37,249 bases of DNA, from assembly GCA_041653835.1 (NCBI GenBank), contig JBAZEP010000015.1:1-37249 (forward strand), in the 5' to 3' direction. Under the pieces are notes generated by a model. It made no database searches. It saw only the letters and a program-made list of their open reading frames with translations, and had not been told where the DNA came from. Position 1 is the first letter of the stretch; every line of letters begins with the position of its first letter. This stretch comes from UBA10183 sp041653835 (GTDB lineage: Bacteria > Omnitrophota > Gorgyraeia > Gorgyraeales > Gorgyraeaceae). Positions 24,400 to 32,300 of this stretch are shown one piece after another. Both the position numbers and the translations under genes were made by a program.

Positions 24400-24993
24400 A
24401 TGGCTGCAAAAATACTTGTTCTTTCCGGGAGTCCTAAAAAAGACGGAAATACCGAAACCCTTGTAAAATGGTTCGCTGAAGGCGCGCGATCAAAAGGGGC
24501 CGAACTGGAAATAATCCAAACTGCTTTCCTGAAATATAAATCTAATGGCTGCACATCCTGCCGGGCATGCCAAAAAATAGAAAAATACGAATGCGTCATA
24601 AATGACGAGGCAAAACCTGTATTGGCAAAAATGGCTGAGGTGGATGTAATAGTCATGGCAACGCCGTTATATTTCTACGGCCCAAGCGCCCAGCTTAAGC
24701 TTGTATTCGACCGCATGTTCTCGCTCTATAAATGGGATAATAAGGCAGGCACCATGAAAACCCCGTTAAAAGGGAAGATGCTTGTCCTGATAGCCAGCGC
24801 ATTTGAGGATATAGGCCTGGATGCCCTTGAAAAGCCGTTTAAATTAACGGCAGAATATACAGGCATGAAATTCATATCCTTGCTCATACCAAACGCCGGC
24901 GAATCAGGGGGTATCAAAAATAAAACCGATATAAAAGAAAAAGCAGTTATCCTGGGCAGAGAAGCAGTGGAAAACCAGCCAAAGTTATATTAA
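24400..24993 (+). CDS. NAD(P)H-dependent FMN reductase-like iron-sulfur flavoprotein
   Basis: A 197-residue flavodoxin-fold protein: ILVLSGSPKKDGNTETLVKWFAEGA (FMN phosphate loop), then CTSCRACQKIEKYECVI, a cysteine pattern like that of the iron-sulfur flavoprotein (Isf) family, and VDVIVMATPLYFYGPSAQLKLVFDR. It would transfer electrons between a ferredoxin or NAD(P)H and an unknown partner. The ATG at 24400 has AGGA six bases upstream; a GTG at 24382 inside the palindrome is not credible as a start. The NapH-like Fe-S protein in the same cluster is a possible electron partner. Confidence 0.85.
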   Translation: MAAKILVLSGSPKKDGNTETLVKWFAEGARSKGAELEIIQTAFLKYKSNGCTSCRACQKIEKYECVINDEAKPVLAKMAEVDVIVMATPLYFYGPSAQLKLVFDRMFSLYKWDNKAGTMKTPLKGKMLVLIASAFEDIGLDALEKPFKLTAEYTGMKFISLLIPNAGESGGIKNKTDIKEKAVILGREAVENQPKLY

Positions 24994-25326
24994 ACCAAAT
25001 GCGATAAAAAAGAATATTTAAGCCATGTAAACAGAGGGCTATTTGAGGCAAACTAAAAGCGCCTATAATGTATCTTATGTTAACTTAGGTATATGGGCAA
25101 AATAACTATAAGTATATATGGCTCAATGAGTTAAGTCAATTTGTGTAAATGCTGTGGATAAGTACTTCTTTCAAGTAAATCTATATGTGGGGTTTTGGGT
25201 TGGTTTTTAAACTATTGGGAAACATATGACTGATTATGCTTTTGCAAAAATATTTTTATTGCTGTTTGAGCGAGCGCAGCGAGTCGAGAACCTTAACATG
25301 CCCTCTTTTACGGCTCTTGAGCCCGC
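24994..25326. other. 333-base region without a gene
   Basis: AT-rich stretch between convergent genes. At 25268-25287 it has a GC-rich insert reading GAGCGAGCGCAGCGAGTCGA. I recall similar GCGAGCGCAGCGAG tracts from environmental genomes but cannot name an element. No frame above 40 codons, promoter or terminator is convincing here. Confidence 0.5.
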
Positions 25327-25686
25327 TTAGGATGATTGACTACCATATAAAGCCCGGATAATTCCAATGCTTATCTGAACAGCTTTTTTGTTTTTAAGAA
25401 CCGACGAAAGCATCAGAAGTCCAGCTTCCGCAAATGCGCATGGTTCTTCATTAATCTTCAGCTGGTTTAAAGTTGGCCGTTGGTAATTTAAATACTTAAT
25501 CTCATCTTCTGTTAATTGAAACATAAAATCCGCCGGGAAGCGGTCAATATGCCGTTTTACCTGTGTGCTAAATACACCCAGAGAAACCCCATAAATTTGA
25601 GCCAGATCTCTATCCAGCATTACCTCCTGACCTCTAATTATATAGGTTTTGGGCTTACCCGCTTCGGGCTGTATTCTATTTATCAT
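25327..25686 (-). CDS. ORF6N-domain DNA-binding protein
   Basis: A 119-residue protein with the phage-type ORF6N domain: IRGQEVMLDRDLAQIYGVSLGVFSTQVKRHIDRFPADFMFQLTEDEI and, later, CAFAEAGLLMLSSVLKNKKAVQISIGIIRAL. It is a probable regulator of phage or mobile-element origin. AAGGAGG is placed 9 bases before the ATG. It follows the toxin-antitoxin pair by 26 bases on the same strand and is probably in their operon. Full-length relatives often carry a coiled C-terminal extension, which is missing here, so it is a short form, and no stop or frameshift remnant of a longer tail is evident. Confidence 0.87.
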   Translation of the reverse strand: MINRIQPEAGKPKTYIIRGQEVMLDRDLAQIYGVSLGVFSTQVKRHIDRFPADFMFQLTEDEIKYLNYQRPTLNQLKINEEPCAFAEAGLLMLSSVLKNKKAVQISIGIIRALYGSQSS

Positions 25687-25712
25687 AACAACGCCTCCTT
25701 AATTATCACTTA

Positions 25713-25961
25713 TTACATCGCCGCATGATGCAGGACTTCTGAGACAAAAGTCTGGTATTTTACCCCTAATTTATGTGCTTTTTCTTTTATCTTGCTCAAG
25801 TCCTGGCTATTGATGCGTATATGCAGAATCGCGTCTTTTTTCCGAGCTTCCAGAGCTTCTTTAATGCGCTGGAATTCCGTATCAGACGCTTTCACATATT
25901 CGCCCTTCATCAGAGCGTCTTCTATGGCCTTCTCCTGCCTTGTCAATTTTACCCGTTTCAT
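25713..25961 (-). CDS. CopG/BrnA-like antitoxin
   Basis: An 82-residue protein with a charged N-terminal helix (LTRQEKAIEDALMKGEYVKASDTEFQRIKEALEARKKD) and a C-terminal ribbon-helix-helix, AILHIRINSQDLSKIKEKAHKLGVKYQTFVSEVLHH. The ATG overlaps the toxin stop as ATGA, with GGAGG upstream. RHH antitoxins of this kind bind the toxin and repress their own operon. In this case the toxin gene comes first, as is usual for brnTA. The family can be named only by its context and pattern. Confidence 0.88.
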   Translation of the reverse strand: MKRVKLTRQEKAIEDALMKGEYVKASDTEFQRIKEALEARKKDAILHIRINSQDLSKIKEKAHKLGVKYQTFVSEVLHHAAM

Positions 25962-26218
25962 TTTAGACCTCCTTCCCTATATATTTTTGTGAATTTCCTG
26001 CTAGGATAAATCGTTTTTAGGAAAATATACGATTCATCTTCTACATAGGGTACTAACCATATGTAATTTTTATATTCAAAAAGCAGGATATTTTGATTTT
26101 CATTTTTGGGATGCTTTTTGACACCAACAAACCTTGCGTTTACAATATCATCAAAAGATGCACCCCGTACTTTCTTCAACCTTTCGTTTTTCAATAAGCT
26201 CCATTTAAAATGTTTCAT
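25958..26218 (-). CDS. BrnT-like toxin
   Basis: An 86-residue protein, MKHFKWSLLKNERLKKVRGASFDDIV through YIFLKTIYPSRKFTKIYR, matching the BrnT/RelE-related toxin pattern (a WSLLKN-type start, EDESYIFLKTIYPSRK-type core strands). A longer frame from 26383 exists but the start at 26218 has AAAGGAC directly ahead and is 16 bases from the predicted transcription start. BrnT toxins are ribonucleases that stop growth when the antitoxin is degraded. The catalytic residues cannot be assigned with confidence here. The antitoxin gene overlaps its end. Confidence 0.82.
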   Translation of the reverse strand: MKHFKWSLLKNERLKKVRGASFDDIVNARFVGVKKHPKNENQNILLFEYKNYIWLVPYVEDESYIFLKTIYPSRKFTKIYREGGLK

Positions 26219-26230
26219 GTCCTTTCTATC

Positions 26231-26269
26231 TGTATATACAAATGTATCACAAATAGCCTCCTGTGTCAA
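26231..26269 (-). promoter_or_regulatory. Promoter and possible operator of the toxin-antitoxin operon
   Basis: On the - strand: TTGACA (26264-26269), 17 bases, TACATT (26241-26246). The transcription start falls near 26234 inside TGTATATACA (26231-26240), a perfect inverted repeat placed where an antitoxin dimer could repress. The operator role is inferred. Confidence 0.7.
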
Positions 26270-26450
26270 TAGTTCATTGATTCTAATTACATGCGCTCCA
26301 AAAACGCCCAAAACTGTGCTTCTCTCATAAAAACACCTCCCTCCTACTATATAGGACACATTTGGGAGGCTGGTTTCTTTCAACTATTTTGGAAATTTAA
26401 CTAGGGATATTTCGAAGCCTACTAGGGAGATATTGGCACTAACAACTCTA

Positions 26451-26888
26451 TCAGAATACCATGCGCTTATTGAATACAATCATGGCTATGCCTATGATAA
26501 TCTGAATAATAGCAAAGGCCTTTAAGTATTTCATGGGCATCCTGGCAAACCAGGCTAAAATCTTATCATGGGCCTTCTTTTTGAATGATAAATATAGCCG
26601 TATAATAGCTATAACGCATAAAATAAACAGGGCTAAAGATAACGCGCCGCTCAGTTTACCTGTCAGGCGGGAAATAAATACAGCCAGGGTCAAGGCAATG
26701 GAAAACAAGATCGTTTTTACCTGCCAGAAACTCATACCTATCATTTTATTTCTCGCTCTTTTTGGTTGGGATAATAAAATTATCCCTGTAATTACCAAGA
26801 ACCATCCCAAAAGAACGATGAATATCTTGAAACCGCCAAATATGGTATTCAGTACTTTGAATATAAGATATCTTATCTGTCCGATCAT
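26451..26888 (-). CDS. Small membrane protein, paralogue of the one at 26954-27319
   Basis: I do not recognise the family. The 145-residue protein has about four membrane segments: KIFIVLLGWFLVITGIILLSQP, VKTILFSIALTLAVFI, SGALSLALFILCVIAII and LKAFAIIQIIIGIAMIV. It shares a pattern with the neighbour at 26954: G-I-x-L-x-x-x-P near the first segment, a charged loop, and a final segment followed by a short tail. It has no recognisable active-site motif. It is on the same strand as that neighbour with a 30-base palindrome between them. An ion-channel, chaperone or unknown role cannot be told. Confidence 0.65.
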   Translation of the reverse strand: MIGQIRYLIFKVLNTIFGGFKIFIVLLGWFLVITGIILLSQPKRARNKMIGMSFWQVKTILFSIALTLAVFISRLTGKLSGALSLALFILCVIAIIRLYLSFKKKAHDKILAWFARMPMKYLKAFAIIQIIIGIAMIVFNKRMVF

Positions 26889-26914
26889 GCTATTGCCTCC
26901 GTCTGAAGAAAGAT

Positions 26915-26944
26915 CCAGCTGCGTTATCCGGATAACGCAGCTGG
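26915..26944. repeat. 30-base perfect palindrome between the two membrane-protein genes
   Basis: CCAGCTGCGTTATCC and GGATAACGCAGCTGG are exact reverse complements with no spacer. The only downstream T-rich run on the - strand is TCTTTCTT, too weak for a standard terminator. It belongs to the palindrome set of this window but is not the same sequence as the others. Confidence 0.88.
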
Positions 26945-26953
26945 CGACCTAAA

Positions 26954-27319
26954 TTATTGCATCAAGCTCCAGCCGACGATGGCACCCAGGAGGATTATAA
27001 AAACTCCGTAGAATCGATAAAACTTATCAGAGCGGCTTATAGCCCAATTGAATATGGATTTGATTGTATTGATTGGTAATATAATCAATGATATGCCTTT
27101 GATCATAGCTATAATGCCCAGTATCTTTATGAACCATTCAAGTTTTGATGCCGGACTTGACCAGATAAGCAATAACCCAATGACTAAGGGCAGGATGAAC
27201 AGTGCTTTTGCGGGTTTTATCAGGCGGGTATAAAACGATTTGAATTTTACAGGAGACAGGATGAGCGTTATTCCGATTACTATCCAAAACAAGGACATAA
27301 GCAACAGGAAAAGTTTCAT
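26954..27319 (-). CDS. Small membrane protein
   Basis: A 121-residue polytopic protein with segments KLFLLLMSLFWIVIGITLIL, KALFILPLVIGLLLIWSS, FIKILGIIAMIKGISLIILP and FYGVFIILLGAIVGWSLM. The same overall layout occurs in the 145-residue gene next to it, so the two are probable paralogues. GGAGG lies close before the ATG. No enzyme motif is seen. It lies 86 bases downstream of the CheR-like LRxP gene on the same strand, so it could be at the tail of that transcript. Confidence 0.65.
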   Translation of the reverse strand: MKLFLLLMSLFWIVIGITLILSPVKFKSFYTRLIKPAKALFILPLVIGLLLIWSSPASKLEWFIKILGIIAMIKGISLIILPINTIKSIFNWAISRSDKFYRFYGVFIILLGAIVGWSLMQ

Positions 27320-27405
27320 AAGATCCCTCCTTTTTTGTAATTGTATATATGATAACGCGTTGGGTCAGGTAAGTAAAGGGAAATGTGCTGAGAAAATAAC
27401 GATCG

Positions 27406-28641
27406 TTAGAGGGTTTCCTGCAGTATCTTATTCGCGCTTAAAATATTGTATATTTCAGGCTGGAACGCCCGATTTTTTGTATTTTCAAGGCGGCTCAGCG
27501 TGTCTTTTCTATGCATAATGTAAAAATTTGAATTCAATTGTCCAATCGGCACGCTCCTTAATTTAAAATATTTCTCGAAAAAAGGCGGATAGTCTTTCGC
27601 GTATGTCGGACGGACCTGGAGGGCGAGGTCTCTGTCGCCATTGAATTCATCAACATACCTGTCATCCCCATAGGTAAGCAGTTCTGTATTGAAAGCGAAC
27701 ATGAATGTAGTTTTTTCCGAAGCGGTCCGGCCTATAAAATCTATGAAATTTTTCTGGTGCCATACATCAAGATGATAAAAAACAAGATTGCATACGACCA
27801 GGTCCGGGTTATCTTTTAAAACATCCGCCATTAATCCGCCTGGCCGCGTGTCCCCTATGGAGCCATATCTGAATTTTATGATACCCGATAATCTGTTTCT
27901 GTTCTTGTTCAACGCTTTCATATGCTGTTTTACTTCTTCAGGAACAGGCCGGCCTTCGTACATCGTCTGCTTAACGGTAAATTCTTTTATTTTTTTTATT
28001 TCATCGTTTATGCCCGGATCTAGCTGGACATCCTGTATCTTAAGGATAACGTCCCTGCCCAATGCCAGGTCAGGATAGTTATTTTTTAGTTCGCTTTCCA
28101 TGGATTCTATAAGTGTGGCGCCCAGGGAAAAAGGGTCATATTCCCCGCCAAGAGTTACAAGCCTTATATATATTGGTTCATTGGCTTTTCTTGCATTTAT
28201 TTTCTCGGCAATAAGGTCCGGCACCATCTCTTTTATCAATGCGTGCTGCTCTTTGATCCTGTAAATGTGGCTTTTATGCTTGGGCTGTAAATGGTTTAAT
28301 AAATACGCGTAAGCGGCTGATCTATGGTTATTTTCAAGGTCTTTAATAAATCTGTGCCAATCTCCGCCATAGTGATTATTAAAGGTTTCACTTTTTTTGA
28401 CCGATCCAATAAAATCATCCAGGTTAAAAGGCCGCATATTATAAATAACCGGCGGCCCTGCCTGGTTTCCGATACGGGAAATGATATCCGCCAGCTTAAT
28501 TTTGACCTCAACTTTTTCCGCGCGGTCGATAGTTTGTTTCGTATTCACCGGGACGCGGAGCGTATCGATTGAATAGGCAAATCCCGGCCCTGTCAGTGCA
28601 AATACTAAAATTATACCGGTTATTTTATTTATCTTTTTCAT
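27406..28641 (-). CDS. Exported LRxP protein with CheR-like methyltransferase domain
   Basis: A 411-residue protein starting MKKINKITGIILVFALTGPGFAYSIDTLRVPVN: signal sequence, then LRVP at about residue 28. From about residue 155 it shows YIRLVTLGGEYDPFSLGATLIESM, which parallels the SAM-binding CSTGEEPYS segment of CheR methyltransferases. PDLVVCNLVFYHLDVWHQKNFIDFIG (about residue 280) parallels the FDLIFCRNVLIYF motif. CheR methylates glutamates of chemoreceptors; here the domain is behind an export signal and carries an altered glycine loop, so target and activity are open. It is 7 bases after the GNAT-like gene and appears to end an operon. Confidence 0.78.
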   Translation of the reverse strand: MKKINKITGIILVFALTGPGFAYSIDTLRVPVNTKQTIDRAEKVEVKIKLADIISRIGNQAGPPVIYNMRPFNLDDFIGSVKKSETFNNHYGGDWHRFIKDLENNHRSAAYAYLLNHLQPKHKSHIYRIKEQHALIKEMVPDLIAEKINARKANEPIYIRLVTLGGEYDPFSLGATLIESMESELKNNYPDLALGRDVILKIQDVQLDPGINDEIKKIKEFTVKQTMYEGRPVPEEVKQHMKALNKNRNRLSGIIKFRYGSIGDTRPGGLMADVLKDNPDLVVCNLVFYHLDVWHQKNFIDFIGRTASEKTTFMFAFNTELLTYGDDRYVDEFNGDRDLALQVRPTYAKDYPPFFEKYFKLRSVPIGQLNSNFYIMHRKDTLSRLENTKNRAFQPEIYNILSANKILQETL

Positions 28642-28648
28642 ATATTTT

Positions 28649-29317
28649 TTATAACGAAGAATTCACGCTTACGGAACTTTTCAGCAAGCCCAATGTTTTA
28701 CGGCCGCCTTTTAAGATAAGCTCCTCCAGCCCTTTGCGGCCATATATCATGCTCACGTCAAGTCCTTCGTTTTTAAGCAATGTGTCCGCAATACCGCTGA
28801 GCCTGAATTTTACATTTTTAACTCCTGTTTCCAGCTCTTTTTGTATCGTATAGCGGAGAAGCTGGCGGCCAAGGCCTGTGAATCCTTCCTTATTTTCTCC
28901 CGCTCCCCTGACTTCTAAAGTTGCTATTTCGCAATCATAGTTCTCTCTTCCAAAAGGATATATCAGGACCTCCGCGACCCCCTCTACTTTGACCTTTTTT
29001 ATCCCATCCGCATTAGATTCGCTTATAGCAAGATAGAATCTATAAGGAATGCCTTGTCCTAATTCAGACGCAATCCTGGATAGATACAAAAGGCCATTTG
29101 TATCCCCTGTTTTATCGAGAGCTTCCATAGGCATATCTTTTAAAAGCAAGATGTCCATTATCTCCTGCCACACTGTCATATGCGCCGGTTTCCATCGCTT
29201 AAGCGAATCTATAACAGCTTGCAGGTCCTCCGGGCTAAAATTATCTATCATCCAGGATATCTCATAAACAGGCAGGGCTACCTGTTCCCGGGTATCTTTT
29301 TCATATATGTTCTCCAC
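28649..29317 (-). CDS. GNAT-like acetyltransferase, no visible signal peptide
   Basis: A 222-residue protein. The C-terminal half reads IATLEVRGAGENKEGFTGLGRQLLRYTIQKELE, with the acetyl-CoA loop pattern GLGRQLL, then VKFRLSGIADTLLKNEGL, as in GNAT enzymes. It lies between two LRxP genes but has no hydrophobic leader in the frame used. The start is uncertain: GTG at 29317 is the first usable codon, there is no strong ribosome site, and the frame stays open upstream into the end of the 1480-residue gene. It could have been fused to that gene or be read by coupling. A protein or sugar substrate cannot be told. Confidence 0.65.
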   Translation of the reverse strand: MENIYEKDTREQVALPVYEISWMIDNFSPEDLQAVIDSLKRWKPAHMTVWQEIMDILLLKDMPMEALDKTGDTNGLLYLSRIASELGQGIPYRFYLAISESNADGIKKVKVEGVAEVLIYPFGRENYDCEIATLEVRGAGENKEGFTGLGRQLLRYTIQKELETGVKNVKFRLSGIADTLLKNEGLDVSMIYGRKGLEELILKGGRKTLGLLKSSVSVNSSL

Positions 29318-29343
29318 TCTCAGGAATTTTACAGATAACGCAT

Positions 29344-32300
29344 TTATAAATCTGTATGCGGAGCAAAAAATGTAATCTTTTCACTTATAGGCACAATGCG
29401 CGCTTCCTTTCGCATTATTGCAAGCGCGGTAGGTATTTGAAGAATTTTTTGATCCTCAACAGCCCCTTCCACTCCATGGAACAAGCTGTCATCGCTGGGG
29501 CCTATTTTAGAAAATCCTGACTCTTCTGCGAGGCCCTTAAAACGATCGATATCTTCTTTGTCTAACGCAAGAATCATATCACCTTCTTGCAATATGGTGT
29601 TAAATATATCTTTCAAAAGCTTATCAACGTTTGCTGAATCATAATTTCTCTTGGTCCATTCAGCGAAACCTTTTAGAATCAGAACCTTTGTTCCTTTTAT
29701 AGATTTTGTCACCTTAACATAACTCTGAATATCCATCGCGTCTAATTTTTCATCTGAGTATTCGGCAAGGCGAGGACGAAGCTCATAGCCATTAAAATAT
29801 TCAGAGTGGTCAGTACTAAAAAGACGCCATAAAATGTTGGTTCCTCGCTCAAAATCTTTTACGTCATTATTAATACCTTTTGTTTTATTGGCTACGAGAG
29901 GTATGATGTCCGGCCCCATAAATGGATAGACGTAAGTCATCGGTATACCGGCTTCACCGTAACTTACCAAAAAATCATTTATACTCATCATAAGCTTGGT
30001 ATATTTTTCTATCAAACCTATCTCGTATAAATCCCTGTCGGAAGAACCCGATATTAATAGGAATGCGCCAAACCGCTTTTGCTGAGCCATGCTTATTTGG
30101 TATTCCGTCATGGCTTCCCGTAGTCGCTTCGTTGCTGAAAGAAGGCTATTTTCTCTTAAAGATTCCCCATACCACTCCTTCAGAACTTCTTCCGGGGTTT
30201 CACCGCAAAGCCTGGTTATTTTAAAGAGGGTGCCTTTTATAAACTCATATTTAAATGCCCTTACAAGCTCACGGGCCTCTGCCGCAATCTGGGGAACATT
30301 TTCCACTATCTCATCAATATCATGCCTTTTTCTTAAATCTACTCTCCCATCATTCACTTCCCTCACTTCCTGTAATAGCCCTGTGACTAAAGTTTTGTCG
30401 TCAAAATTAAGGACATCTTCTATTTTTTTACATATTTCAATAACTTCATCTATAACCCGTTTTTTATCAGACGAAAATTCTAATATACGCTGAAGATTAG
30501 ATATTAAAAAACGAAGCTTCCTAAGCAACAAATGCGCTGTCGCTATCTGTAAAGGTACGCCATCTTTTAATAATTTTACTTTTACAAGAGTTTTACTATT
30601 TACGAATAGCAAGGGGATGTCTCTTGCTCCCTTGGGATAACCAAGCTCGGAAGTAAAAGAAGAAAAAATCCTAATCTTCTCATCCATGGCCATTATTATA
30701 CTGTAGATAGACTCTTCTGAAACGTGTTCTTTGGCGATTTCGCTTCTGCGAGGATTCATGCCCATAGGGATTCTTAAAAGCGACCTGTTTACAGGAAAAA
30801 TGCCTTTAAAAACTTCGGCAGACAGCAGGCCGCCCCCTTCCATCAACTCTTTTATTACTCCTAGTTCTTTGTAAATTTCGCATATAGGAGTAGTAAGGGG
30901 AACGCACTTTATGCCTTTCGCTCCGGATACAGGCACCATTGCCCTATTCAAAACAGTTTGCTTTAAAAAATCCAGATTTTTAATAATCCTGAAACTCGAA
31001 TCTTCCAACCCTGCATTATTTAATACTGATTCAACAAAAGCTTTATCGATAAACAGATCGCCGTCATTTAAAAGAATGACGGGTACATTGCTTTTATTTG
31101 ATTCAAGTTTCTTAAAAGTTTCCTTAAATACGGATGGGTTTTGTATTATATCTGAGCCGAGAAATAAAACATGCGTTTTATTCAGCCTGGATAAATCAGC
31201 GAAAGGAACTATTGCCAGCTTAGGGGATACGGTTTCCGGATATGCGTATGCCCAAAGGCCTGTTTTTTTTGTCGGGTAGTGTGTATAACCCGGCGAAAAT
31301 ATTACTTCAAAAGTGCCGTATAGATGTTGTATCAATAATGCTTTGTACGCGAGCTTCCTGGTAATAACAGGTATATCTTTCGATATCCTTTTACTGAAAT
31401 AGCTATTTACGCTATAGTAGGCAAGAAACTGGGCATCTCTTAGCATTCTTTCATCAATCCATAAATATTTAATCTTATTTGAAAGTTCAATATCGGATTT
31501 GATGGCTGATTCGCATTCTTCACTTATAAACTCTCCCACTTTTAACAGATTTTCTTCGCTGAATTCACCGGATTTGCTTAAAACCTCCAATGCTTTATTT
31601 TTTATATCTTCTTCGCTGAATATGCCGGACAACGCGTCAGCCAGATCTTTATTTACAGGTTCCTGCTCGCTGCCGGAGGCAGCTCTAAAAATACCGGAAG
31701 GAACCTCTCTGCCTGTAGGCATAAGTATAAAACCACAGCTCCTGATTCTATTTATATAACGCTCATCGCCTTCCAGATATTCTTTAGCTTCAATGGGAGC
31801 CAGTTTTTTTAAATCTATAGCCGAACGCAATTCTTCCCTGTCCACCTCTAACCAAGAATCATTGCCGCAAAGTTTGCGCAGGAATTGAAAATAAAATTTT
31901 TCACGGGTTCCTGAAACCGCGCTGCCGGCATTATGCATAATGCCATCTACCGCTCCTGACAGCTTATTCTTAGAAACCAGCTCTGTTAATAAGGATATTT
32001 GCGCGGGATCTGAAATATCTGCTTTTAAGCAATACGCGTGTATTTTTAATTCATTTTCGCATGAATTAACTATGCTGCGAGCTGCCTGCAAAGATTGTTC
32101 CCGTATATTAATCGCGATTAATGAGACAGTCCATCCGTCGCGTTCTTCACCGGGCAGTAATTCTTCCAGTGTTTTTAATAACCATGCCACATCTTCTTTC
32201 TGAGCAAGGGAAATTGCATATACCAGATGCTTATTGTTTTCACCGGTTTTTCTTTGAATGTCGCTTTGTATCATCTGCCTCAACAGCCCGCTATCCAGGC

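Noticed and set aside
26287..26328. A 13-codon frame on the - strand (MREAQFWAFLERM) with GGAGG ahead of its ATG
   Set aside because: The ribosome site is strong, but the frame is very short, lies upstream of the toxin promoter and has no promoter I can support. Possibly a remnant; not called.
28778..29267. Several + strand frames opposite the LRxP genes
   Set aside because: All lie opposite well-supported - strand genes and have no motif or ribosome site.
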